Of a stretch of DNA of 64,000 nt, positions 9,343 through 17,849 are shown one piece after another. The notes below the pieces were generated by a model. That model was not told the DNA's origin, did not search any database, and saw nothing but the letters and a program-made list of their open reading frames with translations. The stretch comes from DASSUW01 sp963774155 (lineage in GTDB: Bacteria; Actinomycetota; Thermoleophilia; Solirubrobacterales; Solirubrobacteraceae): NCBI GenBank assembly GCA_963774155.1, contig CAVZDW010000012.1:248001-312000 (forward strand), given 5' to 3'. The translations under genes and the position numbers were made by a program. Each line of letters starts with the position of its first letter. Position 1 is the first letter of the stretch.

Positions 9343-9370
9343 GGCCATACGCCGAAGCACGCAGATGGCC
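9343..9370. promoter_or_regulatory. inverted repeat, candidate LuxR operator
   Basis: GGCCAT, a 16-nt spacer, then ATGGCC. The centre lies about 60 bp upstream of the methyltransferase ATG at 9417, which itself follows a TAGCGT -10-like box by 7 nt. Spacing near -60 suits a LuxR-type activator. The link to the adjacent regulator is inference. Confidence 0.35.
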
Positions 9371-9416
9371 CCTGTGGGCGAAGTCGTGCGACCGCGCCGC
9401 GCGTAGCGTCGGCGCC

Positions 9417-10199
9417 ATGGAACAGACGCAGACGATCTGGGCGCTCGGCGACTACCACCGCTTCGCCCGCGACATGGTGTGGAGCTTCGGGCCGACGCTC
9501 GTGCGGGCGTGCGAGATCTCGGCCGGCGAGCGGGTGCTCGACGTCGCCGCCGGCACCGGCAACGTGGCCATCCGCGCGGCGCAGGCGGGCGCGAGCGTCG
9601 TGGCCTGCGACCTCGAGCCCGCGCAGTTCGAGGCGGGCCGCCGCGAGGCCGCGGCGGCGGGTGTCGAGATCGAGTGGGTCCAGGCGGACGCCCAGGCGCT
9701 CCCGTTCGCCGACGGCGAGTTCGACATCGTCGCGTCGGCGGCCGGGGCCATGTTCGGCGCCGACCACCAGGCCGTCGCCGACGAGCTCACCCGGGTCTGC
9801 CGCCCCGGCGGCACGATCGGCATGCTCACGTTCACGCCCGAGGGCATGGCCGGCGACTTCTTCGCGCTGTTCGACCCGTACGTGCCGCCGCCCGAGCAGC
9901 GGCCGATCGACTGGGGCGTCGAGGCGCACGTCGCGGCCCTGTTCGGCGACCGCGTGGCGGCCCTGGACATGACGCGGCACACGTACGTCGAGGCCCGGGC
10001 GGGTGGACCGCAGGCCTTCCTCGACTTCTACAAGCAGACGTTCGGCCCGATGGTCGCCGTGTACGCCGCGCTCGACGAGCCCGGGCGCGCGGAGCTGGAC
10101 CGCGCCGCCCTCGCGTTCGTCCGGCGCTGGGACCGCGGCCGCGACGGGAAGGCCGAGCTGCCCGTCGAGTACCTGCTGACCGTCGCCCGGCGCGCCTAG
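9417..10199 (+). CDS. class I SAM-dependent methyltransferase
   Basis: A 260-residue Rossmann-fold methyltransferase of the UbiE/Methyltransf_11-like group. SAM-binding motif I is VLDVAAGTGNVAIRA (residues ~42-56), the acidic residue of motif II is ACDLEPAQ, then VQADAQALPFADGEFDIV, and RVCRPGGTIGMLTF is the post-motif strand. The C-terminal half (PEQRPIDWG, FLDFYKQTFGP) resembles small-molecule methyltransferases that sit beside LuxR/TPR regulators in actinobacteria. The substrate is unknown. ATG is 7 nt after TAGCGT, consistent with leaderless initiation. The stop codon shares a CTAG with the convergent gene. Confidence 0.88.
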   Translation: MEQTQTIWALGDYHRFARDMVWSFGPTLVRACEISAGERVLDVAAGTGNVAIRAAQAGASVVACDLEPAQFEAGRREAAAAGVEIEWVQADAQALPFADGEFDIVASAAGAMFGADHQAVADELTRVCRPGGTIGMLTFTPEGMAGDFFALFDPYVPPPEQRPIDWGVEAHVAALFGDRVAALDMTRHTYVEARAGGPQAFLDFYKQTFGPMVAVYAALDEPGRAELDRAALAFVRRWDRGRDGKAELPVEYLLTVARRA

Positions 10200-10747
10200 C
10201 AGAGCGTGTCGAACAGCCGCACGCGCTTCGCCGGGCCCGACCCCCAGACGATCAGCTCGGCGCAGCGGCCCTCCCGCGGCGCCTTCTCGTAGTCGATCGT
10301 GAAGCCGCCGGTGAACAAGGTCCTGCGCGCGCACGCCCGCAGCGTCACGGCGCTGCCGCCCCGGCCGCCGTAGCTGATGTGGTTCCACGCGCGCTGCGCC
10401 CGCGGGATCACGAGCGTCACCCTCGCGCGGGGCTCGACCAGCGCGGGCGCCTTCATCCACTGGTCGTCGTCGACGATGGCCCGCCAGTCCGCCTCGTAGA
10501 GGCCGAGGCCGACGATCCGGAGCGGGCCGACCACCTTGTCGATCTCGTCGTCGGTGCCGATCGGACCGTGCGGGCCGGCGGCGGTGGCCGAGTCCTCGCA
10601 CCGGGCGACCGGCGCGGCGGGCGGCGTGCGGCTCTCGGCGGCCAGGCGGTCCGGCACCGGCGGCGGCGGCTCGTCCTCTTCCTGGGCCACGAACACGGAC
10701 GCGACGAGTCCTGACAGGAGCACCAGGATCACGGACGCGCCGCGCAT
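10196..10747 (-). CDS. hypothetical secreted/anchored protein
   Basis: A 183-residue protein not assigned to a family. It has an N-terminal hydrophobic segment (residues ~4-21, ASVILVLLSGLVASVFVAQ), then an acidic and proline-rich linker (EEDEPPPPVPDRL). The ~130-residue globular domain contains four cysteines (DSATAA-flanking, LRACARRT, REGRCAEL and the C-terminal Cys) that could form disulfides outside the cell. It is the last gene of an apparent operon with the NarL-type response regulator and the HisKA-only protein, starting 4 bp after the latter. A role as the extracytoplasmic arm of that system is possible but unproven. Confidence 0.7.
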   Translation of the reverse strand: MRGASVILVLLSGLVASVFVAQEEDEPPPPVPDRLAAESRTPPAAPVARCEDSATAAGPHGPIGTDDEIDKVVGPLRIVGLGLYEADWRAIVDDDQWMKAPALVEPRARVTLVIPRAQRAWNHISYGGRGGSAVTLRACARRTLFTGGFTIDYEKAPREGRCAELIVWGSGPAKRVRLFDTLC

Positions 10748-10751
10748 CGTC

Positions 10752-10949
10752 CTAGGCGGCGGGCTCCTCGAGCAGCGCGTCGATCATCGTGCGCAGCTCC
10801 TCCGCCGCCGCCTGGATGCGCGCCGCGTAGTCGCGCCGCGCCTCGTCGGAGATCGGCTTGTCGGACGCCAGCACCTCGGAGAAGCCCGCGACGATGGTCA
10901 GCGGCGTCCGCACGTCGTGACGGAGCCGGCGGAGCTCCTCCTCGGTCAT
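10752..10949 (-). CDS. stand-alone HisKA (DHp) domain protein
   Basis: A 65-residue protein consisting essentially of a histidine-kinase dimerisation/phosphoacceptor helix pair. The H-box is RHDVRTPLTIVAGFSEVLA with His11, followed by a second helix (ARIQAAAEELRTMIDALLEE). No HATPase_c domain, sensor or membrane segment is present, and no kinase ORF continues nearby. Its ATG overlaps the stop of the upstream response regulator (ATGA), so the two are translationally coupled. It may act as a phosphotransfer or phosphatase partner for the regulator, or it may be a remnant of a lost kinase. The intact reading frame and tight coupling favour function. Confidence 0.72.
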   Translation of the reverse strand: MTEEELRRLRHDVRTPLTIVAGFSEVLASDKPISDEARRDYAARIQAAAEELRTMIDALLEEPAA

Positions 10950-11584
10950 GGCCCGTCCTGCTCGGACGGCCCGGAGATGTAGCCCTCGCGCAGCGCGATG
11001 GCGACGGCGTGCACCCGCGTGTGGGCTTCCAGCTTGCTCATGGCGTTCCTGATGTGCGTCTTGACCGTCTCGCTCGAGAGGAAGAGCTGCGACGCGACGT
11101 CCTCGCCCGTCAGCCCTTGCGAGAGCAGGTCCATGATCTCGCGCTCGCGCTTGGAAAGCGAGGGCATCCGCTGGGTGGCCTGGCGCGACAGGAGCGCCGA
11201 GCGCAGCCGTGGATCGACGTACGTCCCGCCGCCGGCGACGGTCTGCAGCGCCCCGGTGAGCTCGCTCGGCGTGCCGTCCTTGAGCGCGTAGCCGCGTGCC
11301 CCCGAGTCGAGGCCGCTGATCAGCAGCTCCACGTCGCTGGAGCCCGTGTAGAGCACGATGCGGCGGCTCGGATCGGCGTCGAGCACGGCCCGCGTGAGGT
11401 CGATCCCCGAGTCGTCGCCGAGGCGAATGTCCACCAGAGCGACATCCGGTTCGTGCTCCTCGATCAGCGTGCGACCCTCGGCCGCGGTACCCGCCGTTCC
11501 CACGACCTCGATGTCATGGCGGCCGAGCAGCAGCTCCAGGCCCTCGCGGAGTGCCTGGTGGTCTTCGATCAGGACGAGACGCAT
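10946..11584 (-). CDS. NarL/FixJ-family response regulator
   Basis: A 212-residue two-component regulator. The receiver domain (1-~120) has Glu7-Asp8, phosphoacceptor Asp52 in ALVDIRLGDDSG, Thr in LYTGSSD and Lys in ALKDGTPSEL. A LuxR-type HTH is at ~145-205 (LSKREREIMDLLSQGLTGED, SSETVKTHIRNAMSKL). The start at MRLVLIEDH was preferred over an upstream in-frame codon because the receiver fold begins there. It is first in an operon with the HisKA-only protein and a secreted hypothetical protein. No full histidine kinase is adjacent, which is unusual for this family. Confidence 0.9.
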   Translation of the reverse strand: MRLVLIEDHQALREGLELLLGRHDIEVVGTAGTAAEGRTLIEEHEPDVALVDIRLGDDSGIDLTRAVLDADPSRRIVLYTGSSDVELLISGLDSGARGYALKDGTPSELTGALQTVAGGGTYVDPRLRSALLSRQATQRMPSLSKREREIMDLLSQGLTGEDVASQLFLSSETVKTHIRNAMSKLEAHTRVHAVAIALREGYISGPSEQDGP

Positions 11585-11670
11585 GGGTGCTTTCAAACTC
11601 CCGCAAAGAGCAGCCGGATACAAGGTAGACGGATCGCTCCCCGACAGTCACGTCTAAGGTGGGACGGGAC

Positions 11671-13695
11671 TTGGCGAAGGACACCGAAAAGCTGATCAGG
11701 CAGCTCTCGCTGATCTCCTATCTGATGGCCGAGCGCCGGCCGGTCACCGCCACCGAAATCCGGCGCGACGTTGAGGGGTACTCGGATATGACCGAGGACG
11801 CCTTCGCCCGCCGCTTCTACGCCGACCGCGCGGAGCTCGACGCGCTCGGCATCCACCTCACCGTCGACAAGCCCGCCGACGGGTTCTCCGAGCAGGAGAA
11901 CTACTCGCTCGCGCCCGAGGCCTTCCACCTCCCGGCGATCGCCTTCACCGACGAGGAGCGCGCCGCGCTGCAGACCGCGCTCACGCTGCTCGGCGGCGAG
12001 TTCGCGTACGCCGAGCCGCTCCGGCTCGCGCTCCAGCAGATCACCTGGGGCCGCCCGAGCCCGCTCGGCTCGGGCCTGCGGCAGACGATCGGCCTCGGCA
12101 TCACCGCCTCGGCGGGCGGCGCCGAGCACTCCGCGCGGCTGGCCAAGATCGACACCGCGATCTACCGCCGCAAGCGCATCGAGTTCGAGTACTACACGAT
12201 GCAGCGCGACGAGACGGGCTTCCGCAAGGTCGACCCGTACCACCTGCTCTTCGAGGGCGGGCAGTTCTATCTCGTCGGCCACTCGCACGACGCGGATCCG
12301 CCCGGCGTGCGCATGTTCCGCCTCTCCCGCATCCGCGGCAAGGTCGCCTACGCCACCAAGGCGGAGCACGACTTCCAGCGCCCCGCCGACTTCGACCCGC
12401 GCGAGTTCTCGGGCCGCATCCCGTGGCAGCTCGGCAGCCCTGCCGGCACCGGCGAGGTGTGGGTCTCCGACGACGTCTCGTGGTACGTCGAGCGCCAGTT
12501 CGGCCAGTACGGCGAGCTGCACGACAACGTCTTCCGCACCGAATACGCCGTTCCGCGGCTGCTCATCTCCTGGGCGCTCGGGCTGCGCCAGCACGCTCGC
12601 GTGGAGGGCCCGCCGGAGCTCGTCCAGGAGGCCCGCGAGCGGATCGACCGCATCATCGAGCGCCATCGCGGCGAGCCGCAGGCCCTCGCCCTGGTGCCGC
12701 CGTCCGCGCCGGTCGAGGCCGAGGCCAACGGACGCTCGCGCGGCGAGTCGGGCGGCACGATCCGGCCGGAGCGCTTCGCGCGGCTCGTCACGCTCGCCTC
12801 GGTGCTCATCGCCGCCGGGCGCGAGGGCCGCAAGCTTCCGGTCGCCGAGGTCTGCGACCAGCTCAAGATGTCCCCGCAGGAGCTGCGCGAGGACATCTCG
12901 GTGCTCAACGTCGTCAACTTCGGCGGCGGCGCCTACGTGATCTACGCCGAGGTGCTGCCGTCGGGCGAGATCGAGGTCGACCCCGAGCCCTACTCGGACA
13001 CGTTCGACCGCCCGGCACGGCTGCTCCCGATCGAGGCCAAGGCGCTGGTCGCCGCCATCGACCTGCTCAACCTCGCGCAGCCCGAGCTGGGCACCGCGCG
13101 CGAGAAGGTCGTCGCCGCGCTCGGCCACGACCCGGTCGAGGAGGGCCTCCAGATCATGTCCCCGACGGTGGCCGACGACGTCGCCCACACCGTCGAGCGC
13201 GCGGTGCACGAGAGCCGGCTGCTGAGCTTCGAGTACTGGAACGCCGAGGGACAGTTCTCGCGGCGGGTGGTGGAGCCGTACGCGCTCTTCAACGGCGTCG
13301 AGGCCTGGTACGTCGCGGCGTTCGAGGACCGTCTCAAGCACTTCCGGCTCGACCGGATCAAGAGCGCGGTCGCGCTCGACGAGCATTTCGAGCGGCGCCC
13401 CGAGCTCGCGCCGCTGGCCGACGTCGGCGGGTGGCCGCGCACGGGCGAGATCGAGGGCTCACAGGCCGCGCGTGTCTGGATCTCGGCCGAGCAGGCCCGC
13501 TGGGCGCGCGAGAAGCGCACCGTCATCTCGGAGCACGAGGACGGCTCGATCGTGGTCGAGCTGCGCTTCCAGGGCATCGACTACCTGGTGAAGGAGATCC
13601 TCAAGGAGGCCGGCGACGCCGCGGTGCTGGAGCCGCCGGCGGCGCGCGAGGCGGTCCTGCACGCGGCCGAGAGCCTGCTCGCGCGCACGACTTGA
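11671..13695 (+). CDS. pafBC: PafBC-type double WYL-domain transcriptional regulator
   Basis: A 674-residue single chain containing two PafB/PafC-like units, each with an HTH followed by a WYL domain. Unit 1 is ~1-340 (KLIRQLSLISYLMAERRPVT and a WYL region near 165-235). Unit 2 is ~355-674 (RLVTLASVLIAAGREGRKLP, YWNAEGQFSRRVVEPYALF). In mycobacteria PafB and PafC form a heterodimer that activates the LexA-independent DNA-damage response; here they are fused. TTG at 11671 is preferred because TAAGGT, a likely -10 box, ends 10 nt upstream and overlaps the alternative GTG at 11659. It is divergent from the response regulator operon. Confidence 0.85.
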   Translation: MAKDTEKLIRQLSLISYLMAERRPVTATEIRRDVEGYSDMTEDAFARRFYADRAELDALGIHLTVDKPADGFSEQENYSLAPEAFHLPAIAFTDEERAALQTALTLLGGEFAYAEPLRLALQQITWGRPSPLGSGLRQTIGLGITASAGGAEHSARLAKIDTAIYRRKRIEFEYYTMQRDETGFRKVDPYHLLFEGGQFYLVGHSHDADPPGVRMFRLSRIRGKVAYATKAEHDFQRPADFDPREFSGRIPWQLGSPAGTGEVWVSDDVSWYVERQFGQYGELHDNVFRTEYAVPRLLISWALGLRQHARVEGPPELVQEARERIDRIIERHRGEPQALALVPPSAPVEAEANGRSRGESGGTIRPERFARLVTLASVLIAAGREGRKLPVAEVCDQLKMSPQELREDISVLNVVNFGGGAYVIYAEVLPSGEIEVDPEPYSDTFDRPARLLPIEAKALVAAIDLLNLAQPELGTAREKVVAALGHDPVEEGLQIMSPTVADDVAHTVERAVHESRLLSFEYWNAEGQFSRRVVEPYALFNGVEAWYVAAFEDRLKHFRLDRIKSAVALDEHFERRPELAPLADVGGWPRTGEIEGSQAARVWISAEQARWAREKRTVISEHEDGSIVVELRFQGIDYLVKEILKEAGDAAVLEPPAAREAVLHAAESLLARTT

Positions 13696-13715
13696 GCCGT
13701 CGAGCCGCGATCGCC

Positions 13716-14138
13716 ATGTCGGACGAGGAGGCCGCGGCCTTCCTCGAGCAGGAGCGCACCGTCACCTGCGCCACGCTCGGCCGCGACGGCTGGCCGCACC
13801 TGATGCCGCTCTGGTACGTGATCCGGGCCGGCGAGATCTGGGCGTGGACGTACGCGAAGTCGCAGAAGGTCCGCAACCTCGAGCGCGACCCGCGCTGCAC
13901 CCTGCAGGTCGAGACGGGCGACACCTACGACCAGCTGCGCGGCGTGATGATCAAGGCCGAGGCGGTGATCCACCGCGAGCACGTGCTCGAGCTGGGCGTG
14001 GAGATCTTCGAGCGCTACACCGGCGGGCCGGTCGACCCGGAGCCGCTGCGCGGCCAGGCAGCGAAGCGCGTGGGCCTGCAGTTCATCCCGCGGTCGACGG
14101 CGACCTGGGACCACCGCAAGCTCGCCGGGACCTACTGA
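13716..14138 (+). CDS. pyridoxamine 5'-phosphate oxidase-like (PPOX/F420) protein
   Basis: A 140-residue split-barrel flavin/F420-binding fold protein. RTVTCATLGRDGWPHLMPLW is the typical first strands of the PPOX superfamily, followed by KSQKVRNLERDPRCTLQVE. Such proteins use FMN or F420H2, or bind haem or biliverdin. The cofactor is not decidable from this sequence. ATG at 13716 is preferred; a TTG at 13692 overlapping the pafBC stop is the alternative, adding eight residues. It probably forms an operon with pafBC. It abuts the convergent GGDEF/HD-GYP gene with no gap. Confidence 0.83.
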   Translation: MSDEEAAAFLEQERTVTCATLGRDGWPHLMPLWYVIRAGEIWAWTYAKSQKVRNLERDPRCTLQVETGDTYDQLRGVMIKAEAVIHREHVLELGVEIFERYTGGPVDPEPLRGQAAKRVGLQFIPRSTATWDHRKLAGTY

Positions 14139-16136
14139 CTAGCGGTCCAGGACGCGCAGGAACGCCTCGACCACGCGAGCGTCGAACTGCGTGCCGGCGC
14201 CGCTCTCCAGCTCCGCGCGCGCCGCTTCGGGGCCGAGCGAGACCCGGTACGGCCGGTCGGCGGTCATGGCCTCGTAGGCGTCGGCGACGGCGAGGATGCG
14301 GCCCTCGAGCGGGATCGCCTGCTCGCGCAGGCCGCGCGGGTAGCCGGCGCCGTCGACGCGCTCGTGGTGGGCGAGCACCCAGCGCGCGACGTCACGCAGG
14401 TTCGCGTGCTCGAGGATGCGGGCGCCGAGCTCCGGATGGCGGCGGATCTCGTCCCACTCGGCCGCGTCCAGCGACCCGGGCTTGAGCAGCACGGCGTCGG
14501 AGATGCCGAGCTTGCCGACGTCGTGCAGCACGCCCGCCACGCGCACGCGCTCGACGTGCTCGGCGCCGAGGCCGAGCTCGGTGGCGATCTGCTCGGCGTA
14601 GCGGCCGACGGTCTCCGAGTGGCGTGCGGTGGCGACGTCGCGCAGGTCGAGCGTCTCGGCCAGCAGCATCGCGGCCTCGAGCTGCTCGCTCGCGCGATCG
14701 TCGGCCAGCGCGTCGAGCATGGCCAGCGTCTCCTGGTGATGGACGACGCAGCGGTCGCGGCCGAGCCGCTTGGCGGCGTAGAGCGCGCGGTTGGCGGCCC
14801 GGACGAGCGACTCGGCGCCGCCGCCCGAGGGCGAGTCGGCGATGCCCACGGAGACCGAGATCGGCACGGGGAACTCGCGGAACTCGTTCGCCACCTCCTC
14901 GCGCAGCCGCTCGGCGACCGCGAGCGCGGCGCGCTCGCCGACGCCGCTGAGCACGAGCGCGAACTCCTCGCCGCCGAGCCGCACCGCGGCGTCGCCCGCC
15001 CGGGTGCAGGCGCGCAGGAGGTCGGCGAAGCGGCGCAGGACGTCGTCCCCGGCCGGATGGCCGAGCGTGTCGTTGACGCGCTTGAAGTGGTCGAGGTCGC
15101 AGATGAGCAGGGCCAGCGGGCCGCGGCGCGCCTCGAGCCCGTGCTCGAAGCCGCGGCGGTTCTGCAGGCCGGTCAGCGGGTCGCGCTCGGCCAGCTCGCG
15201 CAGGCGCTCCATCTGGCTCGCCGCCTCGATCGCGCCGACGGCGTGGTTGCCGAACGCGCGCAGGGCGCGCAGGCCGTCGACGCCGGGGAGCAGGCGGTCG
15301 ACCGGGTCGTCCGCCCACAGGAAGCCGAGCAGCGCGCCGGCGCGGTCGCGCAGCGGCACCATCAGCCAGTGGTGGTTCCAGGCGCGCGGGCCGCGGCCGT
15401 TGTTGTGGGAGGCGTAGACCGTCGGCATGCCGGCCTCGCGGGCCAGCGCGCTGGCCGTGTCGGAGTCCAGCAGCACGCAGCCCTCCTGGACGAGCTCCGG
15501 GGAGATCATCCGCTCGAGCGCGGTGGCCGTGAAGCCGCCGAGACCCTCGACGAAGTCGAAGCCGACGCCGGCCACCGGGAGCAGCCGGCCGTCGCCCTCC
15601 TCGTCGAGGAAGACGCCGGCGAGCTCGAAGCCCAGTGCGTCGCGGATGCCCTCGCAGACGGCGTGGAGCATCTCGGCGCGCGAGCGGCTGGTGGTCAGCT
15701 CGGAGCTCACGCGCAGGAGGTGCTCGACGGCGGCGCGGTGGCGTGCGGCCTCGGCGGCGAGCTGGCCGTGCTCGATCACGCTGGCGGCGATGGCGGCCAC
15801 GGCTGAGCCGACCATGAGCGCCTCCTCGCTCGGGCGGCCGTCGAGCGGATCGTCCAGCGAGAGATAGGCGAGCGGGCGGCCGTCGGACGCCGTGAGCGGC
15901 ACGACGAGCACGTCGTCGGACTGCGCGCCGTGACCGTCGCCGAACACCAGCTCGTAGTCGTCCCAGGCCGGGCGATGCAGGTAGACGGCGACCGACGCGT
16001 AGCCCATCGCGGGCGCGATCGTGGTCGCCGTCGTCTCCAGCAGGCCGCGGAGGTCGTCGCGCGAGCGCACGACGGCCGCCACGTCGAGCAGGGCGCGCAG
16101 GCTGGCGAGGGTCGGCAGATCGGTCGGGGCGGCCAC
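14139..16136 (-). CDS. GAF-GAF-GGDEF-HD-GYP cyclic-di-GMP protein
   Basis: About 665 residues with four domains: two GAF-like sensor domains (~15-150 and ~160-320), a GGDEF diguanylate cyclase domain (~330-490, DPLTGLQNRRGF, active site GGEEF) and an HD-GYP phosphodiesterase domain (~500-665, RHSETVGRYAE, LHDVGKLGI, HHERVDGAGYPRG). Both catalytic motifs look intact, so the protein could both make and degrade c-di-GMP depending on the GAF signals. There is no membrane segment, so it is probably cytosolic. The start is GTG at 16136; no better in-frame codon is close. It is divergent from rmlA. Confidence 0.88.
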   Translation of the reverse strand: MAAPTDLPTLASLRALLDVAAVVRSRDDLRGLLETTATTIAPAMGYASVAVYLHRPAWDDYELVFGDGHGAQSDDVLVVPLTASDGRPLAYLSLDDPLDGRPSEEALMVGSAVAAIAASVIEHGQLAAEAARHRAAVEHLLRVSSELTTSRSRAEMLHAVCEGIRDALGFELAGVFLDEEGDGRLLPVAGVGFDFVEGLGGFTATALERMISPELVQEGCVLLDSDTASALAREAGMPTVYASHNNGRGPRAWNHHWLMVPLRDRAGALLGFLWADDPVDRLLPGVDGLRALRAFGNHAVGAIEAASQMERLRELAERDPLTGLQNRRGFEHGLEARRGPLALLICDLDHFKRVNDTLGHPAGDDVLRRFADLLRACTRAGDAAVRLGGEEFALVLSGVGERAALAVAERLREEVANEFREFPVPISVSVGIADSPSGGGAESLVRAANRALYAAKRLGRDRCVVHHQETLAMLDALADDRASEQLEAAMLLAETLDLRDVATARHSETVGRYAEQIATELGLGAEHVERVRVAGVLHDVGKLGISDAVLLKPGSLDAAEWDEIRRHPELGARILEHANLRDVARWVLAHHERVDGAGYPRGLREQAIPLEGRILAVADAYEAMTADRPYRVSLGPEAARAELESGAGTQFDARVVEAFLRVLDR

Positions 16137-16188
16137 GATGCGGTCTACATCGGCGGATTCCGCCGATTCCTCTAGGCTCCTCCGCCTT

Positions 16189-17265
16189 ATGGAGCAGCTC
16201 AAGGGCCTGATCCTCTCGGGCGGGCGCGGCACCCGTCTGCGCCCGATCACCTTCACCTCGGCCAAGCAGCTCGTGCCGGTGGCCAACAAGCCGGTGCTCT
16301 TCTACGGCATCGAGGCCATGGCCGCCGCGGGCATCGAGGAGGTCGGGATCATCATCGCCCCCGAGACGGGCGACGAGATCCGCGAGGCGGCCGGCGACGG
16401 CTCCCGGTTCGGCGTCCGCATCGAGTACATCGTGCAGGACGAGCCGGCCGGGCTCGCCCACGCCGTGCTCACCGCGGAGGCGTTCCTCGGCAGCGCGCCG
16501 TTCGTGATGTACCTCGGCGACAACCTGCTCCAGGGTGGGATGAAGGAGCTCGTCGACGAGTTCCGTGCCCAGCAGCCGGAGGCCATGATCCTGCTGACCC
16601 CGGTCCCCGACCCGGAGAACTACGGGGTGGCCGAGCTCGGGACGGAGGGATCCGTCGTGCGACTGGTCGAGAAGCCGGCGGAGCCGCCGTCCGACCTCGC
16701 GCTGGTCGGCGTGTACATGTTCACGGCGATGATCCACGAGGCCGCGCGCGCGATCGAGCCGTCCGCCCGCGGCGAGCTCGAGATCACCGACGCGATCCAG
16801 TGGCTGGTCGACACCGGCAAGCGCGTCGATCCGCACATCGTGCGCGGTTGGTGGAAGGACACCGGCCGGCTCGACGACATGCTCGAGGCCAACCGGCTGA
16901 TCCTCGACACGGTCGAGCGCCGCATCGACGGCGTGCTCGACGAGGCGCAGGTGGAGGGCCGCGTGGTGGTGGAGAACGGCGCGCTGCTCGAGCGGGCGAC
17001 GGTCCGCGGGCCGGCCGTGATCGGCGCCGGGGCCGTGGTGCGCGACGCCTACATCGGTCCGTACACGGCGGTCGGGGCCAACTGCGTGATCGAGGGCGCC
17101 GAGGTGGAGCACTCGATCCTGCTGGAGGGCTCGTCGGTGCGGAACCTCAACGGGCGGATGGAGTCCTCGCTGCTGGGGCGCGACGTGGCGATCTCGCGCG
17201 ACAACCGCCAGCCGCGCGCCTACCGCTTCATGGTCGGCGACAAGTCGGAGATCGGGATCCTCTAG
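16189..17265 (+). CDS. rmlA: glucose-1-phosphate thymidylyltransferase, long form
   Basis: A 358-residue sugar-nucleotidyltransferase that forms dTDP-glucose from glucose-1-phosphate and dTTP, the first step to dTDP-rhamnose and other deoxysugars. The nucleotidyl transferase signature LILSGGRGTRLRPIT lies at residues 6-20, then KQLVPVANKPVLFYGIE and GDNLLQGG. The C-terminal ~110 residues form a left-handed beta-helix (hexapeptide-like VIGAGAVVRDAYIGPYTAVG) as in the long RmlA2/StrD-type enzymes. rmlD and rmlB lie about 5 kb downstream; no rmlC is seen. ATG is 10 nt after TAGGCT. The stop shares CTAG with the convergent HAD gene. Confidence 0.9.
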   Translation: MEQLKGLILSGGRGTRLRPITFTSAKQLVPVANKPVLFYGIEAMAAAGIEEVGIIIAPETGDEIREAAGDGSRFGVRIEYIVQDEPAGLAHAVLTAEAFLGSAPFVMYLGDNLLQGGMKELVDEFRAQQPEAMILLTPVPDPENYGVAELGTEGSVVRLVEKPAEPPSDLALVGVYMFTAMIHEAARAIEPSARGELEITDAIQWLVDTGKRVDPHIVRGWWKDTGRLDDMLEANRLILDTVERRIDGVLDEAQVEGRVVVENGALLERATVRGPAVIGAGAVVRDAYIGPYTAVGANCVIEGAEVEHSILLEGSSVRNLNGRMESSLLGRDVAISRDNRQPRAYRFMVGDKSEIGIL

Positions 17266-17849
17266 CCGAGCCGGGCCGCCAGCTCGCTGAGGTCGGCCGC
17301 GATCACGTCCGCGTCGAGCTCGTGGGCCTCGTGCGTCGTCGTCACGCCCCACACGGCCATGCCCGCGGCGCGGGCGGCGGCGATGCCGGCCGGGGCGTCC
17401 TCGATCACGACGCAGTCGGCAGGGTCGGCGCCGAGGGCCTTGGCTCCCGCGAGGTAGGGGTCGGGGTGAGGCTTGCCGCGCTCGGTGAGATCGCGGGTGA
17501 TGAGGATGGCGGGCGTCGGGAGGCCGGCGGCCCGCAGCCGCGCGGCGGCCAGCTCCGGCGTGCACGAGGTGACCACGCCGACGTTCTCGCGTCGCAGGAG
17601 CTCGGCGGCACCCGGCAGCGCGGTGCCGCCGGTGGCCGCGTGGCGGCGCTCGATCCGCTCGATCTCCTCCTCCGAGTAGAGGTGCGGGGCGACCCGCTGG
17701 ACGATCGCCGGCGAGGGGACGCCGTGGCTCGCGCGGCCGACCTCGTCGGGATCGATGCCGTTCTCGACCGCCCACTCGCGCCACACGCGCTCGACGGCGT
17801 CGCCGGAGTCGACGAGCACGCCGTCGAGATCGGAGAGGATGTACCTCAT
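17262..17849 (-). CDS. HAD-family hydrolase (beta-phosphoglucomutase/phosphatase-like)
   Basis: A 195-residue HAD hydrolase. Motif I is DLDGVLVDS with the nucleophile and acid/base Asp pair, motif II is VTSCTP, the lysine of motif III is in RGKPHPDPY, and motif IV is VIEDAPAGIAAA. The small alpha-helical cap between motifs I and II marks subfamily IA, which contains sugar-phosphate phosphatases and mutases. It is last in the deoR-MFS-HAD operon, with its ATG overlapping the MFS stop. A sugar-phosphate substrate related to the DeoR signal is plausible. Confidence 0.88.
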   Translation of the reverse strand: MRYILSDLDGVLVDSGDAVERVWREWAVENGIDPDEVGRASHGVPSPAIVQRVAPHLYSEEEIERIERRHAATGGTALPGAAELLRRENVGVVTSCTPELAAARLRAAGLPTPAILITRDLTERGKPHPDPYLAGAKALGADPADCVVIEDAPAGIAAARAAGMAVWGVTTTHEAHELDADVIAADLSELAARLG

